DNA of 64,000 nucleotides, taken from positions 6,758,001-6,822,000 of the forward strand of contig OY992834.1 of NCBI GenBank assembly GCA_963921425.1, written 5' to 3'. Below, one piece after another: positions 24,274 through 37,945 of this stretch. The notes below the pieces were generated by a model, which saw only the letters and a program-made list of their open reading frames with translations, had not been told where the DNA came from and ran no database searches. Origin of the DNA: Dryas octopetala (Eukaryota > Streptophyta > Magnoliopsida > Rosales > Rosaceae). Within the stretch, counting starts at the first letter, position 1. Every line of letters starts with the position of its first letter. The position numbers and the translations under genes were made by a program.

Positions 24274-25520
24274 AGGCATAAATTCAATTTAAACACATAA
24301 CTATATATATTATTTCAACAGGGTCCACGAATTTTCAAATATTTCAAATATACACCTAATTTATTATCTAAATTGAAAAATGGACTTCCGTCCATCGATT
24401 TATTGAGATATCAGTTAAATGTCAGCTTGAATTTTACTGACAGAGATTAATTAGCGACGTGGCGCCAACTCAGCATACATTTCCCGCCAAATGAGCGACA
24501 CATGTCTGTTGAGAGTAATGTGGAGCAATGTCCCACATCGAAAAATTAGAGTGTAGCATATGTATTTATAAGTCTTGGGTCTCTCCACCTATTGCCAATT
24601 GGTTTTGGGTTGGATACTCTAATTATATCATGGTATCAGAGCTTGGTTATTCGCGTGTAAGGCCCAACGGCCACACGTGCTCCCACGTCACCCAATACAA
24701 TTTGTTCACGTGTAAGGCTCAAAATATCGCCACACGTGTGAGGGCGTGTTGAGAGTAATGTGGAGCAATGTCCCACATTGGAAAACTAGAGCTTAGCATA
24801 TGTGCTTATAAGTCTTGAGCCTTTTCACCCATTGACAATTGGTTTTGGGTTAGATACTCTAATTCTATCATGGTATCAGAGCTTGGTTATCCGCGTGTAA
24901 GGCCCAACCGTCACACGTACTTCCATGTCACCCAATACAATTTGTTCACGTGTAAGGCTCAAAAATCTCGCCACACGTGCGAGGGCGTGTTGAGAGTAAT
25001 GTGGAGCAATGTCCCACATCGGAAAACTAGAGTTTAGCATATGTGCTTATAAGTCTTGGGCCTCTCCACCAATTGCCAATTGGTTTTGGATTGGATGCTC
25101 TAATTACATTAATGTCCACCTAACACAGGCCCACACACCCATCATATTTTTTCCGCTCGTCGAACTTTCTTCTGACTATTTAGTCTCCAAAAAACATCAC
25201 GTTTTTCCCCAAATTCGAATATAAATCTCTCACCTGTGTTCGACGAGCGAGAAAGAGATGATGAGTTTGTGGGCCCGTGTCAGGGGTTAGGTGGACATGT
25301 GTCACCGTGTCGCTCATTTGGCGGGAAAAATTTGCTGAGATGGCGCCACGTCGCCAAGTAATCTCGATCAGCAAAAGCTAAGTTGATATTTAACTGATTT
25401 CTAACAAATCAATGGATGGAAGTCCATTTTTCAATTTAGATAGTAGATCGGGTGTATATTTAAAACACGAACCCCGTTGAAATGACATCTGTAGTTATGT
25501 GTCTAAATTAAATTTATGCC
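24274..25520. mobile_element. Mutator-like foldback MITE, split by a TRIM
   Basis: Long inverted arms start at GGCATAAATTCAATTTA and end at the inverse TAAATTAAATTTATGCC. Pairing continues inward through CATTTCCCGCCAAATGAGCG and the inverse near 25310. The innermost arms (GTCCACCTAACACAGGCCCA and inverse) meet at about 25205. A 9-bp repeat ATTAGTTAA flanks it at 24265-24273 and 25521-25529. Removing the TRIM plus one target copy restores a continuous left arm and an element of about 637 bp. Confidence 0.8.
24507..25111 (+). mobile_element. TRIM retrotransposon with three LTRs and two internal domains
   Basis: Three 124-bp LTRs lie at 24507-24630, 24747-24870 and 24988-25111. Each begins TGTTGAGAGTAATGTGGAGC. 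LTR1 and LTR2 end in ATCA, and LTR3 ends in TTA. After LTR1 and LTR2 comes TGGTATCAGAGC (24631 and 24871), the exact complement of initiator tRNA-Met used as primer binding site. The internal domains are about 117 bp and end in a purine-rich GTGAGGGCG or GCGAGGGCG. The target duplication is ATGTC at 24502-24506 and 25112-25116. There is no coding capacity. The LTR-int-LTR-int-LTR form is the tandem product seen when two copies recombine. Confidence 0.92.
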
Positions 25521-28500
25521 ATTAGTTAATTTCCTTCTAGTTTCTACTTGTTATTATTCATGAGAATTTTCCGCAAAAAAAAAAAAGGGGCAAGAATCAT
25601 AGTTAAGTCCTAAACATGCCAGGCTAAGTTAGGCTCATTGTACTTTCATGTCATGCTCGTGACGGCTCATATAACTAAGACTTAGACCCGACATAACCTG
25701 CAAACCATTTTTGCTCGTGTTGTGCCTTAAACGAGTCAAACAACATGCTTTTTTTTTTTTTAGGGTGATAAAACTAATCTTATGATAATTTTTATTTCTT
25801 AAAATTAAATATTAACATCTTTTTCTTAAAAAAAAAAAAATCAAATTTCCTTGTTGAAAAGTTTTCTAAAAATGAAAAAATAATATTAAATGAGCCGCGC
25901 CTAGTTCAAGCTCATTTCATGCTCTTGCCATACTTGGTTCATGTTGTGTCATGTTTGATAGACTAAAAACTTCGGCCTGGCCCAACCCATTTATTTGTGT
26001 TGTGTTGTGCTCGTGCCGGTCCGAACCGTTTGAAACCTCTAGTCCTAATACATTTTCCTTAACAATAATGGCAAGGGATGATTTGGAAACTATATGATGT
26101 ATTTGTAGTCAGCTTTACATAGACTTTCATATATTTCTTAGGGAATGATTTTTGCTTTAAAAGAGAAAAAAATAGTACACAGTTATAACTATCTCTAATA
26201 TCTTTTAGGAAAAATGTTAGCAAAAGAACTTTAACTATACCCCTATTTTTAGTTGAGGATCTCGTTTTCACTTTAATTCAATAAATGACTATTATTAATA
26301 ATTTGTTTCAATCAAGGATTTCTGTCAATTCCGTTTTAATTTTCGTCAAAAATTGGTCAAGTGCAAAGCATGTGACTAATTTTTAGTTGAAATAACGAGT
26401 TTAGCCCTAAAAATTGGTTACTTGCTTTGAGGATATGTAAAGAGTTACACTCTATTTTATTATGATGTAGTATATAACTCTTGTAGAGTTACACTATATA
26501 ATTTTGTAGAATTACACTTTGTTGAATGATGTAGTATTTTTTTAATGTTTAAGCATTTAGAGTTTATGTTTTATGACTTCATATTTAAGGTTTTAGTCTT
26601 TTAGAGCTTTAGCCCTAAATTTTAAATATTATACCATAAATCCTAAACTCTCAAAAGAATTTTTTAAAAATTAAACTAAAACTTGGGTATGCTTGAGTTT
26701 AAATAGTATTGAATGTTGCATATTTGATTTTTCTTGAATTGTGGCTTAGAAATATATTTTTTGGTTTAAAAATAAATAGATTAAAAGTTTGGATTTATAA
26801 CTAAAAATGTTGTATGTTGTGACTTATTAATAAAAACTCAAAAAAAAAAAAATATACTACCAAAAATTAGTTGATATATTTGAAATTTTAAACTCTAGAA
26901 TTCATCGTTTGGACGATGTAAATTGACATAATATTATCAGGTAATCACCATTACTTAGGAAGATAACTTTTGTTAAAACTCTATCGCTCCCTCTAATTAT
27001 ATTACTCTTAGTAAATAATACAAACTCATGATGTCTATCCTGCTGCCTTATTTGATAAATGTTAAATTTCTTAAAATATCATATATTTGATATTTCCTAG
27101 TATAGACAAATAAAGTAAGTATTATGTGGTCCTCCCTGATTCTTTGTACCCTTGCCACCTAGATCATATATATATATATATATGATTCACAGTATATATA
27201 TAAATCATATCCACAATAGTAAAATTCTATAAATTAATTTATGTTGTGAAAGAAGAATCACAAGGTTTTGTTGTCTCTCGTTATGTCAATTTGAGCATTA
27301 ATTTGGTTGATTGGTTCTGCATGATACGTGGTTTTAGTGGAACATAAAGGGTCTGCTTCATTGCATAACATATATACCAGATAATGATAACCAGTATATA
27401 TATTATTGATGCTATCACAATGTGTATAATTACCAGTTCCACACTTCCACCTTAGTGTCAGTGGCTGGTTGTCAAATCTCCCTTTCTCTTTACTTTGGCC
27501 AATAAATAATATTCAAAATGTTCAGTGGATCATGCCATAATCCTTTATGGAGGCCCTCATGATCATAATTTATTTGACAAAAAAGAATACCCCATTACAA
27601 GACATGAAAGCAATATGTATATATAATATGGTAAGAATTTGTTTACTTACTAAATGATGTTTTAATATACAAGTTAAAATTTTATATGCTAAAAATAAAT
27701 AAAATTTAAAATGAACTCAAACTCGAATAAATGACATGTCATTTTGTTATTAATTTGATGAATGAAATTGAGTAAATAAATTTGATGAGTGTAGCACTAC
27801 TCTCTTGTATATGGGTGAGTATAAATGTATTAGACATGATGAATGGGTTGGGCAGATGGCCCCTGTGGTAGTTGCTATGCATCATGATGATGAATGATTG
27901 TTGGGCATGCATGAGTCAAATGGTGCTATTTTTCTAATGATGCAAATTGAATTTCTTTAGAGTATTCTTTTCCCCCACTGCCCACATGAGGTGATCATCA
28001 TGATAAGGTTGCCACACGTGCACATCATCACAGCAGTCGTTTTGTGGTTCCCATGTCAACCCTGTTGACATTACGACTCGCTAGATCTTATCACATGCAT
28101 CACTTTGATTCATTTCCCTTTTGTTTTCTATTTCTATTTTTCTATATAATATATTTTCCAAATATTAATTGCTTTTCCTTTTTCATTTTTTCCTCTTTGA
28201 CTTTTAAGACCCAGGAAGAATTAGCACAAGTGAAATTGAAATCTAACTACAACAAACAAAGACCACCATATAAATGATCTTGGGCTTTTGAGTTCATCTG
28301 GGTACTTGATCTTTTGATGACATTCCATTTGGATATTTCAGAAAGTAAATGGTACATTTTTAAGGAAGAATTTCAAAGACAAATTTGGAAATATTCCCCA
28401 AAATGTTTCATTTTCCTAAAGATAGTAGATCCCTTTCAAAACCAAATGGGCCTTCGAGGACTGTTTTTTTTTCTTTCTTCACAACCAAAACAGAAAAAAG

Positions 28501-29916
28501 AAAAGGAAAATAGGAGTAACTTTGCAGGACAAAAGGCTTGGCTATGTCTATAGGTAATCATCTAGGGCTTTTCCATTTCTTAAAAAAATAAAAAACCCTT
28601 GTTTAACTTTCCTGGTACAGTAAAGAACTGTTAAATTAATTTTCACCTAAAACCATGTGTTCAAACCTTGTACTACTATAATAATGAATAGGGGTGGGCG
28701 TGGGTCGAGTCGAGCTCATATCGGTCAAACAACCGACTTGATCCGACTAACCGATTTGACCATTTCTCACAACTAACATCGGACTCAATCATTGTAAGTT
28801 GGTTACAAGTCACTTATCGATAATGCCGATATAAGTGGATCGGTTGAAATTATTAAATCAACATTTGATCAATTTCAAAACTAACATCCAAACTAATTTT
28901 GATGGATCAGTTGGTATTATCGGCTTGACTTAGTAGATCGGTTGTTAGTAGAATTATCAGCTAGCTAAAAATGGGTCGGTTGGTCGGTAATGACCTGTAA
29001 AACTAAACCATGCCTACTAATGACTGTGATATGTATTCATTTTACATTTTTAAATGTTCCTAATGATCTTGGTGCTCTCATCTATGTTTTTCATAATCTT
29101 ATATTTACTTGGTTTTGTGTGCATTTTCAAAACATACAAAATCTTGGGGGGATGAACCATGCACACATATGATATATCTATATATAATTATATATATATA
29201 TGAGCCTCAGAATTGGCATTACTCAAATTCAATGGTCAAAAACTTGCACTTGGGAATTGTCAACATAGCCTACTATCTATAACCACCATGGGTTGATGAA
29301 TCTACAACGACTAGTAGGCTATGGCCAACCATGTGTTCTTCCAGAAAGCTCGTGCTTGAAAAGTACAATGATGCTGCTGCAAATGCATAATAAATATTTA
29401 TATATGTATATACTCTTCTTGGAAAGCTACTGAGTTGACCAAGTCATTTGTCTTGATATGCTATACCCTTCATTTCACTATAGGGAAATTTTCTCAAGAA
29501 AATTTTGGGTCCGTGAGAAAGTGTAAAAAATTCTTTGATGCCTATTGGTTTGGTGGGAGTGCAACCAATAAGAGGGGGGGAAAGGGTTAATATTAGATTA
29601 CATGCAACATGTGGAGTGTTGGTAATAGGACAATTTTTGAGAGGAAGAACAGAGGATTATTTATTCCCAAATTAATGGATCATTAAAATCAATGAGGTTT
29701 ACTAATAGAGTGAGAGAGGCCTTGGTTGAAATTGGGTCAAATATTCCTTCCCATTATGTTTTGGAATAGTATAGTACTGTAGGAACATACAGAACAACTT
29801 TGTTCTCATCAAATCAAATACATTCTTCCATCTCTATCTAATCTAGAGGCAATTGGGGATTGGAGGTTTGAAAATGGGTTCCACAGAGGGCTGAGTGAGT
29901 GGTGAAAGAATTTCTC

Positions 29917-29920
<4 letters not shown>

Positions 29921-29954
<34 letters not shown>
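29921..29954. repeat. (TC)17 microsatellite
   Basis: A pure TC run, with short TCTC extensions upstream, lies in the intergenic region. A GA run of similar length lies about 430 bp further on, so the pair could form a stem in a transcript. Confidence 0.9.
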
Positions 29955-29957
<3 letters not shown>

Positions 29958-30375
29958 CACATCAATTCACAAGAGAGAGAGCCTTAAAGCCATGACACCA
30001 AAGCGTTGTTCCTGAAATTGAGAGTGCACACTGCACTGTCCAAGCATATGATCAATAAGCATCCATACCAAACACTAAATCCAAATCTCAAGACATTATA
30101 AGGATCCTAGTGAGGAGTGAGGTGAGTGGAGTTCCCTATTCCCACTTTAATTACTAGCTATTACCCTCCCTCCCTCATGCACATATATGATATATCAGAA
30201 GACAATAGCTTTTAAAAGGAAAAATGCTGTAGCTTTTTAGAATGCAAAAGTTATTCCTCTCCCCCACAAAAGAACATCAACAAAGAACCAAGAAAGTGAC
30301 CCCTTTTCATTTCACCCCTCCTTTTGAGAGCACACATGCCTCACACAACTCACTCAACTAGCTACCTATAGTGAG

Positions 30376-30380
<5 letters not shown>

Positions 30381-30415
<35 letters not shown>
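30381..30415. repeat. (GA)17 microsatellite
   Basis: A pure GA run lies in the intergenic region, inverted relative to the TC run at 29921-29954. Confidence 0.9.
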
Positions 30416-30417
<2 letters not shown>

Positions 30418-31524
30418 ATGAAGGCTTCCTAGCAATGAGTGGAGATCCATTAACAAAGAATCCTCATAAAAACCCTTTGTGGGGAGGGGATAGGATTCCC
30501 TTTACTACCTCTAAATTTGCCAGACTTTCTGGGATAAGTCAACCACAAAGCTGACCCTTTTTTTAATTATGTTCAAGGGAATCCCTCGTAACTCTTATGG
30601 TGCTCCCCACTTTGGATGTGAAAGTGATTAAGGGCATGCCAATGTCTAATATCTTGCACTTCGAACTACTCAAAAATCATGCATGCATTTCTTAAAGAAA
30701 TAATTAATCTGTCTCTAATTGCATAAACTAACTGAAAATCAACGGGTATTAGACATCACGAAAGATCAAAATTCCTGATTAATCAAATCTAGAAGGACCT
30801 TATCACTAGGAAACATTATGCTGGAACCAGGTTTCTTCACCTCTCATGGAGCACACAAACACATATTTATTTTTGTGTAAACTAGACTATAGAGAATATT
30901 TATAATGCTCCATATACTTTAGTGGGGAGACAGATTATGTAGCTAGCAATATATATATATTATACAAAAGGTAGATAATTTTTTAACTTGGAAGAATTGG
31001 AACATTTTTTTTTTGGCCAAGGGAAGAATTGGAACATTAATTATTTACATGTATGCATTTCTTTTGCTGTATACTGTTTGGGATATATTATCTAACCAAG
31101 CATATCCACTACAGGGAACAAGTAGCCAGTAGCTTTCCTTAATTATGATGTCACATGTGTTGATCATCAGCAAGTCAAACCTAATCCATGCATCCACTGG
31201 GCTCCATATGTTTAAGATCATCTTCTAATTGGGGTTTGTGCAAGTCACTTTCTAACTTTTTCTCTTCTCTTTTTTTCCTTTTTATCAATTTTTCATTTTT
31301 TAATTGGACCACTTGCAAATAAATCAATAAAACTTTTCACAATTATATATTACTCAATACACTTTTTTTATAATTTCATTTTAATCATTATTGATCCAAA
31401 TAAAAATAAATAAATTACAATAAATTAATAAACATATATAACTATTCAAATTTAGATTTATATTAGGTTTATATTTGACTACTACGCAGCAAAACGGCTT
31501 AAGGTTTAGTTTCTTGATTTTGGG

Positions 31525-31665
31525 CAAACCCGAGACCTAAGCCCTAAGCCATAAACTCCAAAACCCTAATTCTAAACTCTAAAACCCATTTCTAAACCCA
31601 AAACCTCATTTCTATACCCTACACCCTATTTCTATACCCTAAATCTCATTTCTAGACCCTAAGTA
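31525..31665. repeat. Degenerate telomere-like CCCTAA-rich tract
   Basis: About a dozen diverged copies of a CCCTAAA/TAAACCC-like unit are strung together, such as AAGCCCTAAGCC, AAAACCCTAATTC and ACCCTAAATCTC. Spacing drifts to about 14-16 bp with CATTTCTA inserts. It may be an interstitial telomere-like relic or a low-complexity repeat that only resembles one. Confidence 0.45.
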
Positions 31666-32628
31666 ATAAAAAAAAAGATGAGCAAATTGATATTTTCCAA
31701 TGCACTAAAATACATAATATCATCAAATAAATTAGGCTTAGTGACTAAAGTGAAATATAATTTCAAAAGTTATTGACCTTTATGGGAAAAGAAAATTTAC
31801 ATCGACCATTATATAATATTGAAATATTTTATTGATTTAAATGTAATTTGCTATTTTTTTATATTTGTATTCATCATTCATGTACGTGTATGTGCTTATG
31901 TACAACTGTACAAGTATGATAAACTTAGGATCTAATTTGACAAATAAAATAAAAGGCCAATTCTTCAATATAAGATTTTTGGGTATAGTGGGTTTTCGGC
32001 GTATCACTGGGTTGGGGTAGGCTTGTTCTATTTGGGGCATGGTCTGGCTTGAGCTTGCCAAGGGTTTAACCCAAACTCAACCTCTTCCAACTGGCATTAT
32101 ATGCCTTAGCTAGCCCTAACCCAATTAGTTAAGTTGGGCTACGTTTCAAGAGGAATTTGGATTGGGAAAGAGCAAGCCTCTAGCCCAGCCCTACCCAAAG
32201 CAAAAAATATAAAATCACCGAATTTTTGTTTTGTACTATGCAGCTTGCTCTTTTTCTAGTGTGGATTTTTGACCGTTTAAGTTCATGTTGTAGTTGGGGC
32301 TTGTTGTAATTTACCTTTTCATTTATCAGTTCATGATTGTCAACTTAAAATGCAATTGTTAGGTTTAATTAAACTCCCATTTAACTGTTGTTATTTTATT
32401 AGAAAGTGTACCAATTCACCAAAGTTTAAGATGAAAGTAATTTCAAAACTGCATTTGATACAAATGACTAGTCTAAAGCTTGAAAAATCAAAACAGTGCG
32501 TGAGGTTCAAGAATCTCTCTGTCTCTTCTCTTCCTATCATTTCCTCATGTAATCCTCTGTAGTGAAAATCAGAAAGGTCAGTTGTGAATTGGGATTACTT
32601 GCAACTCATCTTTTTCTCATCCCATGTC

Positions 32629-35600
32629 TCAAGCCTTTTTCCAACTTAGCTCTACATGTATCCTTCCATTTCGTGAGTCGATTAAATGGTACTTGTTGTT
32701 GATGCGTCCATTGTGTACCACATCAGTAAGATTAATTTCCACATATCCCAATGATTCCTACACATAAGGAGATGATATAGAATTTGAACATTGCAATGTG
32801 GAGAAGAGTAGTGCATATATAAGAAGGGAATAATGGCAATTGCATTCATACCTTTGTTCGGAAACTAAGGCCTCTGGTTTTGCTCATGACCTCGATACGA
32901 ATCTTCTCCTCCAAAGGAGGATCATCAAGCATAAATTGGAAATCTTCATTCCAATTTGGATTGCGAGATTTTTTTATCATCTACAAAAAGAAAAAGAAAA
33001 AAAAAAGAAGAAAGTACCATAAGTTAAGAAAAAGGTAAACTGAGCCATGATATATGTGGCACATACTTGCTAGTTTTGCATATATATGTGGCAAAGATGA
33101 AATTACTTTTGAATCTATCTTTCCCTTGTTTGTATTGTGATTTGTGACACATATCTATTTCACATCTCTGAAAATCTAGCTAATGATAAAAAAGAGCTGA
33201 TAATTATCAAAGGGAAAGCTCACCTTTGTTTTCTTTTCTTCTCCTCTAAAGCAAAGCAAAGCATAAGGATTGTTATGATGCCCCCCTTCTACTTCCTCAG
33301 CTCCCAGGATTGTAACCGATAGTAAACCTGCACTATCCAGGGTCTCATCACTGTCCGAAGACCTACTAATTCCACTTTCAATTCTCCCATATGCACCACC
33401 AGATCCAATAGATTTACTACTGTCTGATTTGAAAGGGACAAAAGTAAGCTCCACCACAATTTTCCCCCTACGCTTCTTGTTTTGAGGATCGTTGAGATTT
33501 GTGTTCTTGACCAAATCCAGCATCAATTCCTTTGTCTCACCGGGTGTTAGCACTTGTAAAGGAACTAACTGCATTCCCAATCTGTCATGCCTGCCAACCT
33601 GTGAAGAACACAGAAAAGAAGACCAACCCAAAATTGAATCTTGTTTACAAAATGCAAAAACTAACAAACAGAATCTTTCCCACACAGCTTGCCTCAGACT
33701 CAGACAATATTTAAGAATAACTCATAGAATGACTAAAACCAAAAAGATATTGCAAGTCTTTTCACTATAAAAGAATGGTGAAAAGACGTAATGTTTTCAG
33801 GAATATTTATCAACAACAACATATCTTAAGCAACCCTCCAGAAAGTCCTCCTTGCAGTGGCATGCATGGTTTTTGTAAAAGTTTAGTAATGACCGATTTT
33901 GTGAGAACTAGCATGTTGAACTATGGGGATATTGGAAATTATTGCTCCTTGAATTTGTTTTCTAATAACATGCTTGAGACTATGATGGGCTCTAGAATCA
34001 ATAACAACTTAAGAGCAAGGGCATCCTTCAGCTAAAAGGGCATGGGATTTGCATAATTGACATTTCAGACTCCTCACCATTAAGCAGAGATCAAACTAAG
34101 AAGGTTTCACATAGTTGTAGTACAATTGTAGGGAAAAAAACAACAGGATTAAATATCACAATTTCATAATTTAGTATCAAAGACAAATGGTGAGGGAAAA
34201 ACCTTGTCCCAGTCATAGACTTGTAACTCGAGGCCTTGAGTTTGGGGGTCCTTCACAAGAAGCTTGAACTTCTCATTCCATTCAGGATTCAACGATTTCA
34301 TCTTGATAGTGGTTTTCTTTGCTGGCAACCTCTCTTCAGTAAGGCTTAGTTTGACGTAAGGATCAGAAGCTCCCAAAAAGTCCATCTTCAAAAGTTTCAT
34401 TGCTCGAACCACCTTTACATGAAGTATCCCTACAGGCTTTTTGATAGCCAATCTATTGGAAGATTTGAAAGGGAAAATTATTTTTGTAAAGAATGATTTG
34501 AAAGAAGAGCTTTCATAAATTTACTCGAAATGAATGAGTATAAGTGTGCCAAAGCAAAAGCTATATCATCTCATAATTACTTACGCTGAAGCATCAAGAA
34601 CAGGTATTTCAAGTGTTTGAGGCCAGAGGTAGAGCCTTGCGACTTGTTTTTTGATGGTCTCCTGCAAGCATGTAGAACAATTAGTTCATTCAAATCAAAC
34701 CAACCTCTGAGTTCACCTAACAACCATCCAAACTCAGATAATTTATAGATCAAAACCAAAATCCTACCCAGAATAGAATTACTGGTGTAGCACCTGAACA
34801 AACTGATAGAGGCCTGGTATGGACATGATGTCCCCTCCCAATATGTTGATTCCAAAATCTACATGTGGCTGCAGAAAAATCAGAGAAAATCAGCTTATCA
34901 ATGTCACCAAAATTAAAAGGAGAAAAAAAAAGTGAAAAGAAAACTATGCTCTTCTGAGACCTTCTGCAATAAAGACACCACAATGTTTGCGAAACATGGA
35001 AAAGTTGGCACAAGAGGTTTCAGAGTTATCCGTGGTGCTGCAAACACTTGCAAATCCACCAACTGAGGAATAAGCACAATCAGTGTTCTGAAAATAATGC
35101 ATCAAATATAGCAGGAAATAAATAAACAGATTCTTCTCTTTGAGGATTGTGTCTACCTGAATTGTAATTCTTAGAGACAACAACTTTAGCACCAGAACTA
35201 TGTTGGGATTGCCAGCCCATCTAAATTCCGGTTCCATGACTAAATCTTTCTCATTAGTCTCACAAACTTTCAGACCTGAAAGATTCGAAAGAGAACCAAA
35301 ATGATAGCAAATCTACAAAGGTTAATGCATGGTGTGTCATATCCAAATAAATTTTTCTTAGATTGTGACCATGATTTTGAGGGTCGGAGGGGTTTACAAA
35401 GTGCTAGATTGGAAATCAATGCGAGTTGACTAACCATAAATTATGGGTGGCAGAGTTCCAAGACTGAAAGTGTCAAATTCAATAGCTTCAATGTGAAACT
35501 TCCCAATGTACTCTGCGAATATAGGTTGTGCCATGCTTCTTATTGTACAACAAATTGCCTGCAAACTAATAAATTGAGTCTCAAATATCGAACAAAATAA

Positions 35601-36702
35601 TAAAACAACTTTTGAACTATATTATCACCTTGTCAAGGTAAGGCCACATATCCGAGACAAACTTGTTTAGCCAGTCAACCTGCATTGTGAAGTGTATAGC
35701 AATACAGAGAGATGTGAAGACTTAGCAGCAGTAAGAGAAAGAAAGAGCAAAAGTTCAATGAAATAGGATTGAAAGATGATACTAACTCGATCATAGTCGG
35801 GGCATTTTACCCACAATGGAATTTCAGGCAGAAGATCTTCCAAAGTACTTATATCTAATTCATGTAGTGGCCTGATTACTGGATCCTGCAACATTAAGTA
35901 TTTTGAGCACTATTCAGACTTAAAACTTCTATGCAGAAATCCTCGGAAATAGACTTGAAACTTACTGATTGTATATGCATTAGATTTGCTAATTTCTTCA
36001 GAGTAATTTTGTTTAGCGGTGTTTGATGTTTATAGACTCGACACCAACAGGCAACCAATCTTACTCACGATAAAAAGGGGAAGAAAGCTCAATGAAAAAT
36101 GAAAAATGAAAAATGAAAAATGAAAACTTCACCTGATTATACTCAAATCCCGGAAAAATAAAAATTAAAAAAAGAATATCCAGATGTGAATCATCCTCAT
36201 GAATTAACAAAATGAATTGGATAGTGATTCCATTATTCGACGCTTAAATAGATATACAAGTCAATGCACCCGGCTTTCTGATTGCAGAGAAAGATGAACA
36301 AAAAGCTCAAATAGAGAACTAGTCTGTTTGAAGATTTCATAGCTCCCCATACCCAAAAGATATGCAGATGATACCAACAATTTGTTCAATCTAAAATTTG
36401 TAAATATAAAATAACCGTTTCAGTAAATATCATGAACAAGAGTAAAACACTGGATTCAAAAGTGAGGACCTTTTCTTATACATGCATCACCTAAATGACC
36501 CACTAACCAAACGCTCCAATAAATCCTTATAAAGAAAGATCAAACAAGAAATACATGTAAACAAAGCTGATTAATTAAGGAGTTGGTTCACCTTCACTTT
36601 TTTGGGTTCTGAATAGATGAAGAGGAAGAACCCCACCAAGAGCCCAATAAGGCCTCCAATGGCAAAGCCAATAATTCCCAAGACAGTGCTGAAAAACCCC
36701 AT
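32629..36702 (-). CDS. SYT3: SYT3-like synaptotagmin, copy A
   Basis: Twelve exons on the minus strand: 36702-36592, 35885-35787, 35679-35629, 35558-35435, 35275-35157, 35062-34961, 34868-34794, 34661-34585, 34452-34203, 33598-33224, 32980-32852 and 32757-32629. They give 546 residues with every junction in frame. An N-terminal membrane anchor (MGFFSTVLGIIGFAIGGLIG) leads to an SMP lipid-transfer domain at about 65-245, C2A at about 258-360 and C2B at about 427-530. C2A keeps Asp residues in KMDFLGASDPYVKL and in the YDWDK loop. C2B (EEVEGGHHNNPYALL) lacks the usual acidic loop residues. Plant SYTs tether the endoplasmic reticulum to the plasma membrane and help membrane stability under stress. 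By recall it is closest to Arabidopsis SYT3. It forms a head-to-tail pair with copy B. Confidence 0.95.
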
Positions 36703-37675
36703 ACTCTGAAGCAGACTAATTCAAGAAGCAGCAGTAGTACTGTACTATGCTTTCTTTGAATGAGTTAAATTAAATGAGAAAGAAAATGAAGAATATATTC
36801 CCAACAAAGTTTAAGAAGGGCAGCCCGCAGACACACACAGAGAGACAGAGAGAGAGAGAGACAGAGAGACAGAGAGAGGTGGGTTTTAACTTTTAAGTGA
36901 AAAAATGAAGTCGGGTTTGGGAAGGAAGCGAAAGAGCGCCAAAACAAAGACAGGGTGTCGCTTCCAACTCCCTTTGGCTTTGCCTTTGCCTGAAAGGAAG
37001 CTACTGACAGAGCCTCTCCGTAGTCACTACGTGTTGTACATGAAAGTCTTAAACATGGTTGCATTCTCAACGTTCGTAATGGCATTTCTACCCTTCTTTC
37101 TTTATCTCGTAGAAGCCAATACTAATTTTGCTTTGAAATTTAAATACAATCCTTTTCATTTATTTATTTATTTATTTATATGGGGTAGTCTTGATGATGA
37201 GTAATGACTAACGAGGTAGGGACCATATTAAACACCAGAGGGATCTTTTGCTGTTAATAATAGTTGTATTTGTATCGGATATCAAATTATCAATTCAATT
37301 TTATTCCTCATTTTACAATATGACAAGATTTTTAGTTAAGTTCTGACAGGTTTTTTTTTTTTTCCTCTTCCATGTATTAAATATTTCATCCAAAATAATG
37401 TTTGCTTTTACAAGTTTACATACAAATTACATGAGTCTGTCAGTGCAATGCACATATCATTATTGTCCTTATCAGTCTTTTTATCCAACCAATAGCTACT
37501 CACTTAATCAAACTTTTTTCGCATTCTGTCTCCTTTATGTTTGCTTTACTTCATTTTAGCATTTGTTCTCCATGCTCAAATTCCTTTTCTTTCAATTTAT
37601 TTACAATAATAATAATCATTATATATAATTAGTACAAACCAACTAAATGAATGTGTTCCCAATTGTGATTTTAAA

Positions 37676-37945
37676 AGAGTTTGTAGATTTCATAGATTTT
37701 ATAGATTCTTATTGACTTTTATAGAATCTATCAAAATTTAAGAGGGAAAACTGTAATTTTCATAGTCTTTGTTATTTGATCCAAATCCATCCAAATTCAC
37801 CACTTAATGAAATTTATGAGTTTTTTAGAACACATGAATTTCTAAGAAATCTATTAAAATCCTAGTTAAATACACCTAAAAATCTATTGGAATTCTAATT
37901 AAAAATACCTAGATTTTGTTAGATTTTTAAAATTTATTAAAAATG
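37676..37945 (+). repeat. Dispersed repeat, copy 1 (inverted to 53335-53580)
   Basis: This segment, containing AAATCCATCCAAATTCACCA and GAGTTTTTTAGAACA, matches the reverse complement of 53335-53580 along about 250 bp. The copies are diverged with small indels. No terminal structure is obvious, so the family is unknown. Confidence 0.65.

Larger units (their letters stand above)
25530..32628. other. Seven-kb intergenic region without a recognisable gene
   Basis: The DNA is strongly AT-rich. 25600-26040 carries GC-richer words such as CTCGTGCCGGTCCGAACCG, resembling a common plant MITE class, but no clean ends are visible. A similar GGGTGGGCGTGGGTCGAGTC block starts at about 28690 and runs to about 29000 with GGTCGGTTGGTCGG. 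At 29263-29326 CATAGCCTACTA and TAGTAGGCTATG form an inverted pair. No frame exceeds 80 codons or shows a domain. Nothing here matches a tRNA, or a conserved plant microRNA that I can recall. Confidence 0.4.

Noticed and set aside
24631-24642. TGGTATCAGAGC as part of a tRNA-Met gene
   Set aside because: It sits exactly after an LTR and repeats with the TRIM unit, so it is a primer binding site; no cloverleaf is present.
30000-30600. Possible microRNA precursor near the GA/TC tracts
   Set aside because: I compared it with conserved plant microRNAs that I remember and found no match; the only pairing is between the simple repeats.
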